A stretch of DNA of 39,320 nt from Oscillospiraceae bacterium (GTDB lineage: Bacteria; Bacillota; Clostridia; Oscillospirales; CAG-272). A program made the translations under genes and the position numbers. This document shows positions 15,353 through 23,519 of the stretch, piece after piece. The notes under the pieces were generated by a model, which searched no databases, was not told the origin of the DNA, and was given only the letters and a program-made list of their open reading frames with translations. The stretch lies in assembly GCA_015064585.1 (NCBI GenBank), contig SVRY01000022.1, positions 1 through 39,320 of the forward strand, given 5' to 3'. Position 1 is the stretch's first letter, and each line of letters begins with the position of its first letter.

Positions 15353-16417
15353 TTAGAGTTCGATTAAATGCTTGGGACAATTGGTAATGAGCTCGGGACC
15401 GTTTTCTCTGAAGCAGATCATATCCTCAATGCGGCATCCGTATTCGCCGGGAATATAAATGCCGGGCTCAATGGTGATAACGTGCCCCTTTTTCAGAATG
15501 GTCTTGCTGCCGCCTGCAACGCCGGGGGCTTCATGGATATACATACCTACACCATGACCCAAAGAGTGACCGAAATAGCCCTTGAACTCGGAGGAGTCGA
15601 TGATGTCGCGGGCGATTTTGTCAAGCGCGCCTGCTTCAATGCCTTCCGCTGCCGCTTCTTCGGCAGCAAGCTGAGCGGAAAGCACTGTATTATAAAGACG
15701 CTTCATGCGTTCGTCCGCCTTGCCGATCACCACTGTACGGGTCATATCTGAGCAATATCCTTCATATACACAGCCGTAATCCATGGTGAAGAAGCCCTTT
15801 TCCAATTTCACATGGCGGGGCACACCGTGGGGACGGGAAGAGGCAGAGCCGGATACAGCGATGGTGGAGAAGCTGGTGCCGGTGGCACCTTTGCTGCGCA
15901 TGAAGAATTCCAATTCCAAGGCAACCTCTGCCTCGGTACGGTCGGGATTGATAAAGCCCAGAATGTGATCGAAGGCTTGCTCTGCGATGCGCTGAGCTTT
16001 GATGATTTTTTCCATTTCGCTTTCATCTTTGAATTCACGCAGATTTTCCAGCAGTTTACCCGAGGGAATAAGTTCAACATCGCCAAACTGTGTTTTAAAA
16101 GAATTATAAGAAGCATAGGACATCCAAGTGTCTTCAAAGTACAGTTTTTTGACTCCGTTTTCTGCGCAGAGTTTTGCGAACATTTCTTTTCTGGGTCCGC
16201 TCATTTGAGTAGCGATAAAACCGGGATCTGCCTCAGCCTGTGCTGCTTCAATATAGCGGGAGTCGGTGAGCAGATAGGAATTTTCACGGGTGACAAGCAA
16301 AAAGCCGTCTGAAAAATGAAATCCCGAGAGCCATTCACGGTTGCGGTCGTTGGTGACGAAAATGCCGTCGATCCCTTCGGGCAAGGCGGCTTTCACTTTG
16401 GAAAGACGAATAGACAT
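15353..16417 (-). CDS. M24-family Xaa-Pro aminopeptidase (YqhT-like)
   Basis: A 354-residue cytoplasmic metallopeptidase predicted to remove N-terminal residues before proline. The N-terminal creatinase-like domain spans ~1-130 and the pita-bread catalytic domain ~135-354. The five metal ligands are present: D213 and D224 (TMDYGCVYEGYCSDMTRT), H288 (GHSLGHGVGM), E317 (TIEPGIY) and E331 (RIEDM). Its position directly upstream of efp mirrors Bacillus yqhT-efp and fits a shared interest in proline-containing peptides. The gap to the upstream TIM-barrel gene is 25 nt, so it is part of the same operon. Confidence 0.94.
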   Translation of the reverse strand: MSIRLSKVKAALPEGIDGIFVTNDRNREWLSGFHFSDGFLLVTRENSYLLTDSRYIEAAQAEADPGFIATQMSGPRKEMFAKLCAENGVKKLYFEDTWMSYASYNSFKTQFGDVELIPSGKLLENLREFKDESEMEKIIKAQRIAEQAFDHILGFINPDRTEAEVALELEFFMRSKGATGTSFSTIAVSGSASSRPHGVPRHVKLEKGFFTMDYGCVYEGYCSDMTRTVVIGKADERMKRLYNTVLSAQLAAEEAAAEGIEAGALDKIARDIIDSSEFKGYFGHSLGHGVGMYIHEAPGVAGGSKTILKKGHVITIEPGIYIPGEYGCRIEDMICFRENGPELITNCPKHLIEL

Positions 16418-16442
16418 AATAGTATACCTTCCTTTATCTGAA

Positions 16443-17291
16443 TTATGTATTACATAGACTTTGATAATATTGTTTCATGGCAAGGGCATCCTCTGCCATG
16501 GTGCCGTCTGACTCGCAAATAATACGAGGGGAGACGCCGAGGCGATGAATTGCCTCCATCAGCGGTTCAAATGGCGGACCGTATACGGCATCATCAAAGG
16601 TCAGATGCTTTTTTTCGCCTGCACTTGTATATTCAATTTTGGAAAAATGGCAGTGCAGAAACTCTGCTTTTTCGGGACACAGTTTTTTAGAGATAACTTC
16701 AAAGACATGTGCATAGTCTTCCCATGTTTTGAAAAGCCCGCATTCCCGTGCATTGAGATGGCCGAAATCCACCACCGGATACAGTCGGGGATCCAGTTGG
16801 CAAAGGAAGATAATCTCCTCAAGGGTTCCCAGCTGATTTTTCTTTCCCATGGTTTCCACGCCAAAATGCACTTTGGTGTCGGGATTATCCATAAGGGCGC
16901 GCATCAGCGTATCAGATGCCAGAGAAAGCGCTTCCGAGCGGCTGATCTTAGAGGCTGAACCTGCGTGAATGACAATGGTATCTGCCCCCATCGCTTCTGC
17001 GGCATTTAAGCTTGCTTTGATATAACTAAGGCTTTTTAAGCGTTTTTCGGGGTCAATACCCGAGAGTGAGATGTAGTAGGGCGTATGGAAGGAAAGCAAA
17101 ATCCCGTTTTCTTTTGCTTTCTTCCCAATAGCTTCAAAGGTAGCAGTGCTTCCTGTAATGCCGTTTCCGGCAGAATACTCATAAGCATCCAATCCCTTTT
17201 CACGCAGCCATTTGGGTGCTTCTAAAGTGGATTTGTGCTTTTCTTTATAAAAAGAGTCGGAATTGCCGGCAGGACCGAAGGTTGCTGACAT
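16443..17291 (-). CDS. Endonuclease IV-like TIM-barrel protein
   Basis: A 282-residue protein of the AP-endonuclease-2 / xylose isomerase-like fold. The order of metal-ligand motifs matches endonuclease IV: HTPYY near residue 69, IVIHAGS (~106), FGVETMGK (~143), VVDFGHLNAR (~173), HCHFSKIEY (~213) and ICESDGTMAED near the C-terminus. Endonuclease IV cleaves DNA at abasic sites using three zinc ions. The opening FGPAGNSDSF is typical of a clostridial subfamily often labelled only 'TIM barrel protein', so a DNA-repair role is likely but unproven. Ten nt downstream of the YqeG gene and 25 nt upstream of the aminopeptidase gene. Confidence 0.82.
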   Translation of the reverse strand: MSATFGPAGNSDSFYKEKHKSTLEAPKWLREKGLDAYEYSAGNGITGSTATFEAIGKKAKENGILLSFHTPYYISLSGIDPEKRLKSLSYIKASLNAAEAMGADTIVIHAGSASKISRSEALSLASDTLMRALMDNPDTKVHFGVETMGKKNQLGTLEEIIFLCQLDPRLYPVVDFGHLNARECGLFKTWEDYAHVFEVISKKLCPEKAEFLHCHFSKIEYTSAGEKKHLTFDDAVYGPPFEPLMEAIHRLGVSPRIICESDGTMAEDALAMKQYYQSLCNT

Positions 17292-17300
17292 AAAACCTCC

Positions 17301-17816
17301 TTATGTAAGGAAACAGCGGTCAGGATGGCGCCGTTTGAATCTGTTTAAAATGGGTTTTTCCAATAGACGTTTAAAGCGGAAAAACGGAGTAAGCTTATCC
17401 TTGATGGGACGAACAAGTAAGGTGTGGGTGCCGCCAAAGTTGCCGCAGCAGATATCGGTGAAGATCTGATCGCCGATCATCAGGGTGGTTTCAGGGGTGG
17501 CATTCATTGTTGCCATCAATCTTTTCAGCTTTCCTGTCAGCGGTTTATGACCTTTGTATAAAAAGGGAAACCCCAGTTCACGGTTGAATTCGGTTACTCT
17601 TTCGGGACCGTTGTTTGACAGAAAGGCAATGGAAATACCTTGTTCTTTTAACATATTGAGAAATGCCATGGCGGTTTCGGTGGGTTTGGGATCGTCATAG
17701 GTCACCAGTGTATTGTCGATATCAAGAACCACTGCTTTGATATTCAATTCTTTTAGCAGCGAGGGGGGAATTTGTGTAATGTTGTCAAAATAATATTCGG
17801 GAGCAAAAATAGCGAT
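17301..17816 (-). CDS. YqeG-family HAD phosphatase, apparent AUC start
   Basis: A protein of 171 residues if begun at 17816. HAD IIIA phosphatase motifs: LDIDNTLV (D32, D34), SNNGPERV and GDQIFTDI. YqeG proteins are ~170 residues and carry a conserved segment (here FAPEYYFDNITQIPPSLLKEL) before the first motif. That segment is encoded upstream of the first conventional start (TTG 17747), but the frame contains no ATG, GTG or TTG up to the stop at 17846. A perfect AAGGAGG lies 8 nt before an ATC codon at 17816, exactly where the family's Met would be. So the start is either a rare AUC or a recent/sequence-level G-to-C change. First gene of the operon, with a consensus promoter just upstream. 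Confidence 0.8.
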   Translation of the reverse strand: MAIFAPEYYFDNITQIPPSLLKELNIKAVVLDIDNTLVTYDDPKPTETAMAFLNMLKEQGISIAFLSNNGPERVTEFNRELGFPFLYKGHKPLTGKLKRLMATMNATPETTLMIGDQIFTDICCGNFGGTHTLLVRPIKDKLTPFFRFKRLLEKPILNRFKRRHPDRCFLT

Positions 17817-17858
17817 GGTATCCGCCTCCTTTCGCCTGGATTTTTATGTTCACCTGGT

Positions 17859-17887
17859 ATTATAGCATATTTTTTTCAAATGTACAA
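17859..17887 (-). promoter_or_regulatory. Promoter of the YqeG/TIM-barrel/M24 operon
   Basis: On the minus strand, TTGTAC (17887-17882), N17, TATAAT (17864-17859). It leaves a ~35-nt leader before the AUC codon at 17816, confirming that the YqeG gene begins close to there. Confidence 0.8.
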
Positions 17888-17960
17888 TATCTTTTGTGCA
17901 TACCGGCACGATTTATTTCAATATATTGGAAGTAAATTGATCGTAGTGGGAGGATACTAT

Positions 17961-18443
17961 ATGTTTATTTGGTCAATACGCGCTTCCACGCTGAAATTCT
18001 TTGCAGCGGTGGCAGCAAGTGCCATGATCTTATGCTTGCTTGTGGTGATGGTTCCGGTAAACAGTGCCACAGAGGATGCGGACTCGGAAGCGGCAGATAC
18101 CGATGTGCATTATGAGGCTAAGAGCAGAGAAGAGCGGGTGGCTTTTCTTTCGGAATTCGGCTGGCAGATCGATGCCGGCTCGGAAACCGAAAGAACCGTA
18201 ACGGTTCCGCAGGAGTTTGACCGTGTATTTGCAGGCTATAATGAAATACAGCGTGCCCAGGGGCTGGATCTTGCTCCGTATAAAGGAAAAGAGATCAAGA
18301 GTTTTACCTATACCGTTACCAATTTTGAAGGATACTCGGGAAAGGTTTTGGCAACGGTACTTGTTTTTCAAGATGTGGTGATCGGCGGTGATATCTGCTC
18401 GGAGGCATCCGACGGTTTCGTGATGGGATTTGAGAAAAAATAA
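17961..18443 (+). CDS. DUF4830-type secreted or membrane-anchored protein
   Basis: A 160-residue protein. The N-terminal hydrophobic segment (~11-34, KFFAAVAASAMILCLLVVMVPV) is an uncleaved anchor or signal peptide. The mature domain opens with EERVAFLSEFGWQIDAGSETERTVTVP and contains FDRVFAGYNEIQRAQGLDL, which I recall as the DUF4830 pattern common in clostridia; function unknown. It ends with a strand pair and no further features. GGGAGG lies before the ATG at 17961. Monocistronic, divergent from the YqeG operon. Confidence 0.82.
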   Translation: MFIWSIRASTLKFFAAVAASAMILCLLVVMVPVNSATEDADSEAADTDVHYEAKSREERVAFLSEFGWQIDAGSETERTVTVPQEFDRVFAGYNEIQRAQGLDLAPYKGKEIKSFTYTVTNFEGYSGKVLATVLVFQDVVIGGDICSEASDGFVMGFEKK

Positions 18444-18447
18444 GAAA

Positions 18448-18483
18448 AAAGACTGTCTTGCATATTTGACAAGGCAGTCTTTT
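18448..18483. terminator. Convergent terminator
   Basis: AAAGACTGTCTTG pairs with CAAGGCAGTCTTT (one T-G pair), loop CATATTTGA, with A-tract before and T-tract after. It serves the DUF4830 gene and the convergent surface-protein gene. Confidence 0.8.
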
Positions 18484-18497
18484 GAAGTTAAAAAGGA

Positions 18498-21038
18498 TCA
18501 TTTGTTTTTATGCTTCTTTTTATGCGTTATATCTTTGATGGTGATATATGCGTAAAAACCGATGGCTCCCACAACAATACCCACTGCTACATAGAGAATA
18601 TTCAATATCCCGCGATTTGTTTCTTTGTTTGTATCGGGAGTCGAAGGTATATCATCGATAGACGGAGGCATTGGATCTATGGGGGTAGGGAGATCAGGGG
18701 TGGCGGGATCGGTAATTTCGGGAATCATACCCGCAGGTAAAGGAATACTGACTTGGTATAAGCACTTGGTACATTTATAAACAAATTCACCGTGTTCTTT
18801 TGCGGTGGGCAAAAGGGTAACAGTACCTTCGTCAAAGGTGTGATATTCCATGTTTTCGCGTTGTTTGCAAAGGGTACATTCATGCCAATGCGACAGTGCA
18901 TCCCAGGCAAATCTATCGGTAAATGAATGCTCACCCATTTGATCTGTTTTGAATATCAGAGTGCCCGCTTGTCCGCAAAAGCAGGAGTAATAATATTTAA
19001 AAGATTTTTGGCAGGTTCCTTCTTGATACATATACTCCGAGGATGTGATCTGCTGATCAAATACGTGAATGTGGTTATGTAAAGTGGGATATTCATAACC
19101 TTCTATAATACCAAATGCCCAGATGCCGTCAAAGATAAATCCTGCAAAGGAAGAGGCCTTTTTCATTTGTGTATCCGTTAATGCTTTGATTTGCTGAGGA
19201 TCCTGCGTTTGGTTGCCCACTCCGGTTTTAGCCGTTGTGTTCAGATAATAGCAAGAGGTAACATGGTATTCGCTGTCCAGATATCCGAGTACACCGCCGA
19301 TTTCCGATTTCCCTTGAACCGTTCCCGCGTTGTAGCTGTATTCGACTGAACCGCGTCCGGCAACGCCGCCGATATTTGCATCCCCGCGAACAGTACCTGT
19401 ATTATAGCAGTTATAAACGCCGTTTTTTACATTGCTGTGAAGAGATGTATCGCCTCCCAAAATACCGCCCGCAAAATTGACCGCAAAGACGGATCCTGTG
19501 TTGTAGCTGAATTCGGCGCATCCTGTACCTATAATTCCGCCCACAAATTCTTTACCCACAACCGTACCCATATTATAGCAGTTATTTGCGGTGGAGAGTG
19601 TTTCATTGCCGTTGTTTCCCAGAATTCCGCCAACGTGATTGTTTCCGCTAATGTCAGCGATGTTATGACAGTTTTTGGCGTTGCCGCAGCCAAGAATACC
19701 GCCAACACTATTGTTTCCGTTTACCGAGTTTTCATTTCCGCAGTTTTCCGCATTGCCAATGGCGGCAATACCTGCTACGAAATCAGAACCGAAGATGGCT
19801 CCTTTGTTGACACAACTCAGAATAGATGCATTGGCTTCGCAGTATCCGGCAATTCCACCGACCATGGAGGCATTGGATTCCACAAGGGAATCGGTATGTA
19901 CCCAACCGAAGACAGATCCCTCATTGGTGCACTCATTGGTGATGCCTTTTTTACCGGAATACCCGGTGCGTCCTGCAATTCCGCCGATATATTGATTTCC
20001 TGTTATATTTCCTTTGTTATGGCAGTTTTGTATATCGCCCGAGGTTCTTCCTACAATACCGCCTGTTTCTGTGCCGCCTGTCACACTACCGTAATTATGG
20101 CAGTTTTTTATACTGTATGCACTTCTTCCGGCAAGACCGCCCGTGCTGTTTGTCCCGAATACACTGCCATAGTTTTGGCAGTTTTCCAGTGCGGAAGCAT
20201 TACCTGCGATACCGCCTGCGTTGCCGGAGCCGAATACAATTCCCTCATTGATGCATTTGGTTATTGTGGTCATAGAGGTTCCGTGAGAGCCCATAATGCC
20301 GCCAACGCCACTGTTGCCGCATACAATACCTGAGAAGTGGCAATTATGTGCAATGCCGGATGCAAGAATCCCTCCCACCGTATCGTTTCCGTTGATGTAG
20401 GAATTTTCAATGATTACATCATTGATGGCAGATCCCATTACGTAACCGAATAAGCCCTGATAATTGGAACCTTCCGTTGTGTTTGTTTTGTTGATGAATA
20501 ATCCGGAAATTGTGTGTCCGTTGGAATTGAAATTACCTCTGAAAGGTAGGGTGTTTGTGCCAATGGGTGTCCATATGTTTAGAGTTCCCGTGTATTCTCC
20601 TGTGTAGAGGGCATTGCGAAACAGATACCATGTTCCGCGTTCGGCGGGCGTTTGGTCAAAAATTACGCTGTTTCCGTCACTGTTTCCGGGGATTCCTGTG
20701 CCGAGATAGGCGGTGTTTTCCCCGTCGGTCACTTTGACAAGTCCTGTGTCAGGATCAAAGGAAAATGTTTCATCATTCAGACAGATATCCCGCGTCAATA
20801 CAAAATATTGATCTTGGTAAGAGTTTAGTCCGTTTCTGACCCTTTGTGCCAGATATGCCAGCTGTGCGCCTGTTTCAATTTGATAGGGATCATTCTGCGT
20901 TCCGTAGCCGCCCGCAAATCCGTTTGCAACCGTTCCGTCCCAAATATCGGGTTGGGCGGTTGCGGGAAAGGCAACTAAGGGGAGTAGCGCAGTGATAAAC
21001 AAGAGGATCAGCAGAAGGGAAATAATATAGCGTTTCAT
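18498..21038 (-). CDS. Large GLUG-repeat surface protein with C-terminal anchor
   Basis: An 846-residue predicted cell-surface protein. The signal peptide covers ~1-28 (cleavage near ATAQ). Residues ~35-165 open with GTQNDPYQI, as in other GLUG proteins. Then come over a dozen GLUG-like repeats (~190-610; e.g. VGGILG/AGGIAG with NCHNYGSV), giving a beta-helix of ~25-residue turns. A Cys-rich part follows (~660-755, pairs such as CFCG, CTLC, CTKC). A Pro/Asp-rich linker (~762-800), one transmembrane helix (~808-830) and a Lys-rich tail anchor it. It probably acts in adhesion or glycan contact. It begins inside the PHP gene stop (ATGA overlap) with GGAGG upstream. Confidence 0.88.
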   Translation of the reverse strand: MKRYIISLLLILLFITALLPLVAFPATAQPDIWDGTVANGFAGGYGTQNDPYQIETGAQLAYLAQRVRNGLNSYQDQYFVLTRDICLNDETFSFDPDTGLVKVTDGENTAYLGTGIPGNSDGNSVIFDQTPAERGTWYLFRNALYTGEYTGTLNIWTPIGTNTLPFRGNFNSNGHTISGLFINKTNTTEGSNYQGLFGYVMGSAINDVIIENSYINGNDTVGGILASGIAHNCHFSGIVCGNSGVGGIMGSHGTSMTTITKCINEGIVFGSGNAGGIAGNASALENCQNYGSVFGTNSTGGLAGRSAYSIKNCHNYGSVTGGTETGGIVGRTSGDIQNCHNKGNITGNQYIGGIAGRTGYSGKKGITNECTNEGSVFGWVHTDSLVESNASMVGGIAGYCEANASILSCVNKGAIFGSDFVAGIAAIGNAENCGNENSVNGNNSVGGILGCGNAKNCHNIADISGNNHVGGILGNNGNETLSTANNCYNMGTVVGKEFVGGIIGTGCAEFSYNTGSVFAVNFAGGILGGDTSLHSNVKNGVYNCYNTGTVRGDANIGGVAGRGSVEYSYNAGTVQGKSEIGGVLGYLDSEYHVTSCYYLNTTAKTGVGNQTQDPQQIKALTDTQMKKASSFAGFIFDGIWAFGIIEGYEYPTLHNHIHVFDQQITSSEYMYQEGTCQKSFKYYYSCFCGQAGTLIFKTDQMGEHSFTDRFAWDALSHWHECTLCKQRENMEYHTFDEGTVTLLPTAKEHGEFVYKCTKCLYQVSIPLPAGMIPEITDPATPDLPTPIDPMPPSIDDIPSTPDTNKETNRGILNILYVAVGIVVGAIGFYAYITIKDITHKKKHKNK

Positions 21039-21784
21039 GTGTCCTCCTTGCGTTCAGATTCTTCGAATTCTGTTTTTCCGCCTTGATGGATATTGGTTTT
21101 TTTGACCAGTTCGGGATCGATATCGTGTATTTTCAGGAGGTGATCCCCGTTGCGCAGGGCATCGGCAAGGGAGCGTTCATCCGTCACCCAATCGGGGAAA
21201 TAGACACCGCAGGGGGCTTTGTAAACATCTCCATGATAGTCGGAGCCGCAGGTGATAAAAAGACTATGCTCCTTTGCGTATTGGGCCACCTGTTTTTTTG
21301 CGTTGTCATAGTACAGCGGGTGGCAATTGATCTCCACACCGTCAATGTACTTGGCATCGGCGGGGGTGGATTTTCCGCGGTAAGGGTGGGCATGCACCAA
21401 AACAGCCCCCGCTTCTTTAACAAGATCAGACAGCTCGGGCAGGGTATATTCATACAGCATTTTTTCGCGGTATAAAAAGGAGGGGGCTACGCCGTAGATC
21501 AGATAGTCTTTGCCGCCTTCGGAAAGGGGGGTGACCTCGATGCCGAACAGCACCGCAAGGTCTGCTTTTTCGCCCTCTTTTTGGGTAATGCGGTATTCTT
21601 TTTCATATTCTCCTTGCCATGCAATCGGATCGCCGTATACATGGCGCTTGGCAAAATGATTGGTTAAAACAATGCCGTCAAGACCGCTGAGCTTGCATCG
21701 TCTGACCAGCTCCTTCGGGCTGACCCTGCTGCAAAGGCTGATGCCTGATGAGTGGACGTGCATATCAAATAACAATTTTTTCAT
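21035..21784 (-). CDS. PHP-domain metal-dependent phosphoesterase
   Basis: A 249-residue cytoplasmic protein of the polymerase-and-histidinol-phosphatase superfamily. Metal-binding motifs: MHVHSS (H9, H11), LTNHF (~42), FGIEVT (E near 82), HAHPYRG (~131), and late CGSDYHG. Substrates in the family range from phosphorylated sugars to nucleotides; nothing here fixes which. First gene of a two-gene unit with the GLUG surface protein (4-nt overlap), an unusual pairing. A promoter lies at 21852-21880. Confidence 0.88.
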   Translation of the reverse strand: MKKLLFDMHVHSSGISLCSRVSPKELVRRCKLSGLDGIVLTNHFAKRHVYGDPIAWQGEYEKEYRITQKEGEKADLAVLFGIEVTPLSEGGKDYLIYGVAPSFLYREKMLYEYTLPELSDLVKEAGAVLVHAHPYRGKSTPADAKYIDGVEINCHPLYYDNAKKQVAQYAKEHSLFITCGSDYHGDVYKAPCGVYFPDWVTDERSLADALRNGDHLLKIHDIDPELVKKTNIHQGGKTEFEESERKEDT

Positions 21785-21851
21785 ATATAGGACCGTTTCT
21801 TTCTTAGAAAATGATATATAGATTCCGTTTTTTCCATGATTTTATATCAAT

Positions 21852-21917
21852 ATTCTAACATATATTTGCACCGATTGCAAGGGATAGCTTGACAAATTAT
21901 CGGCAATATGTTAAAAT
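21852..21917. promoter_or_regulatory. Divergent promoter pair
   Basis: Minus strand: TTGCAA (21880-21875), N17, TAGAAT (21857-21852) for the PHP/GLUG unit. Plus strand: TTGACA (21889-21894), N17, TAAAAT (21912-21917) for the exonuclease gene. The -35 boxes are 8 nt apart. Confidence 0.75.
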
Positions 21918-21957
21918 ACCTTCTATGTATGACAGTCGGATGAAAGGAGAATTCCTC

Positions 21958-23055
21958 TTGAAATACCTGTTTTTTGACATTGAATGTGCCAATTGCCAGG
22001 GCAGCCAGGGAAAAATATTCAGCTTCGGTTATCTTGTGACCGACCGCGATTTCAATATTCTGGTGCCCCCTACCGATATACTGATGAATCCCGACAGCCA
22101 TTTTGAACCCTATGTTTTGAATAAGATATTGTCCTATCCTATGGATCAGATCAAAAATAGTCCCGAATTTCCCGAACACTATGGTAAATTGAAGGCGCTT
22201 TTGGAAGATCCCGACACGATGGTGGTGGGCTTTGCCGTACGAAACGATGTGGGATTTTTGCTGGATGAATGCTACCGCTATCAATTGGATCCCTTATCTT
22301 TTCAATTTTACGATGTTCAGCTTATTTTGGAGCATCAGGACATCAATAAAGAAGGCAAAAGCTTGGAGAAAGCATATGAAGCATGGTGCGGCGAAATGCC
22401 CCAAGTGGTGCATCGCAGTGATGCCGATGCGGAGCTGACTATGCAGCTGTTGGCGTCCCTGTGCCGCTATCACAGCCTGTATCCCGATGAATTGTTGACC
22501 GAAAGCGAAGAGTATATGGGCTTTACCCGTGACTTTACCTGGTATTTTCCGGGAAAAGAGCCGGTGGATCATCTTTCCAAAAAGCCGCAGTATGATGAGG
22601 AAGGCTATCGCATTCCTCCTGCAGGTAAGGAAAATTGGATGCTCAAGGGTACACGCAATCGGGATGAGTACATGGTGTTTTTAGATACCGTAAAGCCTGA
22701 GCCGGGTTACCAGCAGGATCTGGCAGGACTTTCATTTTGCTTTTCCCAGTTGTATGAGGAACGGCACTGCAAGGAAATGTTTTATTTTGTGCAGATGATC
22801 GTCAACCGCGGCGGAAAGTATACCAAATCGCCGGGGCGCGCCAAGAGATTTGTATGCTCGCTGCAAAAGGACCTCAAATGTAACCGTCAAAAGAAAGCAG
22901 AGCATGAAATGCGAAGGGGTGCGGATATTCAGATCATGGAATTCCCCAAGTTTTTGCAGTTGATGGGTATTACCCGTAAAGAACTGCGAAATCTTCCCTC
23001 CATGGAAGAGCGGCGTATGGAACTTGCCAAAGAAACCGAAAAGGTCCCGGGATAA
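21958..23055 (+). CDS. DEDDh-type 3'-5' exonuclease domain protein
   Basis: A 365-residue protein. The N-terminal ~175 residues form a DnaQ/RNase T-like exonuclease domain with all acidic residues: D7 and E9 (FFDIEC), D97 (VRNDVGFLL), and H152 with D157 (HRSDADAE), the DEDDh arrangement. The C-terminal half (~180-365) is basic, rich in Lys/Arg near the end, and of no family I recognise. I chose the TTG at 21958 because AAAGGAG lies 8 nt before it and the conserved domain starts at once; the longer frame has no site of its own. Co-transcribed with the 107-residue gene. Its nearness to the CRISPR array is noted as a finding. Confidence 0.87.
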   Translation: MKYLFFDIECANCQGSQGKIFSFGYLVTDRDFNILVPPTDILMNPDSHFEPYVLNKILSYPMDQIKNSPEFPEHYGKLKALLEDPDTMVVGFAVRNDVGFLLDECYRYQLDPLSFQFYDVQLILEHQDINKEGKSLEKAYEAWCGEMPQVVHRSDADAELTMQLLASLCRYHSLYPDELLTESEEYMGFTRDFTWYFPGKEPVDHLSKKPQYDEEGYRIPPAGKENWMLKGTRNRDEYMVFLDTVKPEPGYQQDLAGLSFCFSQLYEERHCKEMFYFVQMIVNRGGKYTKSPGRAKRFVCSLQKDLKCNRQKKAEHEMRRGADIQIMEFPKFLQLMGITRKELRNLPSMEERRMELAKETEKVPG

Positions 23056-23076
23056 AGAGGCGGAAAGGATATACAT

Positions 23077-23400
23077 ATGTTTGGATTGTTTACCAAAAAG
23101 GAAATGGATCAGGCGGCGGCAAACGCTTTTTGGCAATGGTTTGCCGAAAATGAAGCGTGGATCATAGAGAATCTTGACAGTCATGGAATGGATGTTGTAT
23201 GGGCGGTGGATGCCAAAATCAAGCCCGTATTCCCCTATTTCAAAAAGGAATTGGAATTCCAGTTCGGTTTTAATAGCGGCGAGGGCGAATTTTTCTTCTT
23301 CCATCTTGGCGACAAGTACTTGATGCGCGATGCTAAAGCGCTGTCAGACCTAATGCCAAGCACTCTTGCAAAGCGCTGGAAATTTATAATAGAAGCATAA
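23077..23400 (+). CDS. Small hypothetical protein, exonuclease operon
   Basis: A 107-residue soluble protein rich in Trp, Phe and acidic residues (NAFWQWFAENEAWII, later GFNSGEGEFFFFHLGDKYLM). It looks like a compact alpha/beta domain and I cannot name the family. GGAAAGGATATACAT precedes the ATG. It lies 21 nt downstream of the exonuclease gene and ends at a strong terminator before the CRISPR array. I considered an accessory cas or anti-CRISPR role and found nothing in the sequence that supports it. Confidence 0.7.
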   Translation: MFGLFTKKEMDQAAANAFWQWFAENEAWIIENLDSHGMDVVWAVDAKIKPVFPYFKKELEFQFGFNSGEGEFFFFHLGDKYLMRDAKALSDLMPSTLAKRWKFIIEA

Positions 23401-23411
23401 AATGTAATACG

Positions 23412-23437
23412 CAGGGAGGAGCAGTCCTCCCTGTTTT
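23412..23437 (+). terminator. Terminator of the exonuclease operon
   Basis: CAGGGAGGA (23412-23420), loop GCAG, TCCTCCCTG (23425-23433), then TTTTA. Confidence 0.88.
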
Positions 23438-23465
23438 ATATAGAGCAGCAATGCGAAAACGAAAA

Positions 23466-23507
23466 AAGCCCGGTTAGATGCAAGATCTGTCCGGGTTGTA
23501 TTTGTTT
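23466..23507. terminator. Possible terminator at the array-distal end
   Basis: AGCCCGG and CCGGGTT flank a 17-nt loop containing a smaller AGAT/ATCT stem. On the minus strand the 3' arm is followed by TTTTTT, so it can end the pre-crRNA transcript 13 nt after the last repeat. Pairing is slightly better on the plus strand (one G-U rather than an A x C mismatch). Confidence 0.5.
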
Positions 23508-23519
23508 GGGTGTGTTATT

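Noticed and set aside
19437..20333. 298-codon plus-strand frame within the GLUG gene
   Set aside because: It arises from the regular GLUG repeats read on the opposite strand; no start signal.
23077..23400. Possible accessory cas or anti-CRISPR gene next to the array
   Set aside because: It shares an operon with the exonuclease on the opposite strand and is closed off by a strong terminator. Nothing in the protein points to such a role.
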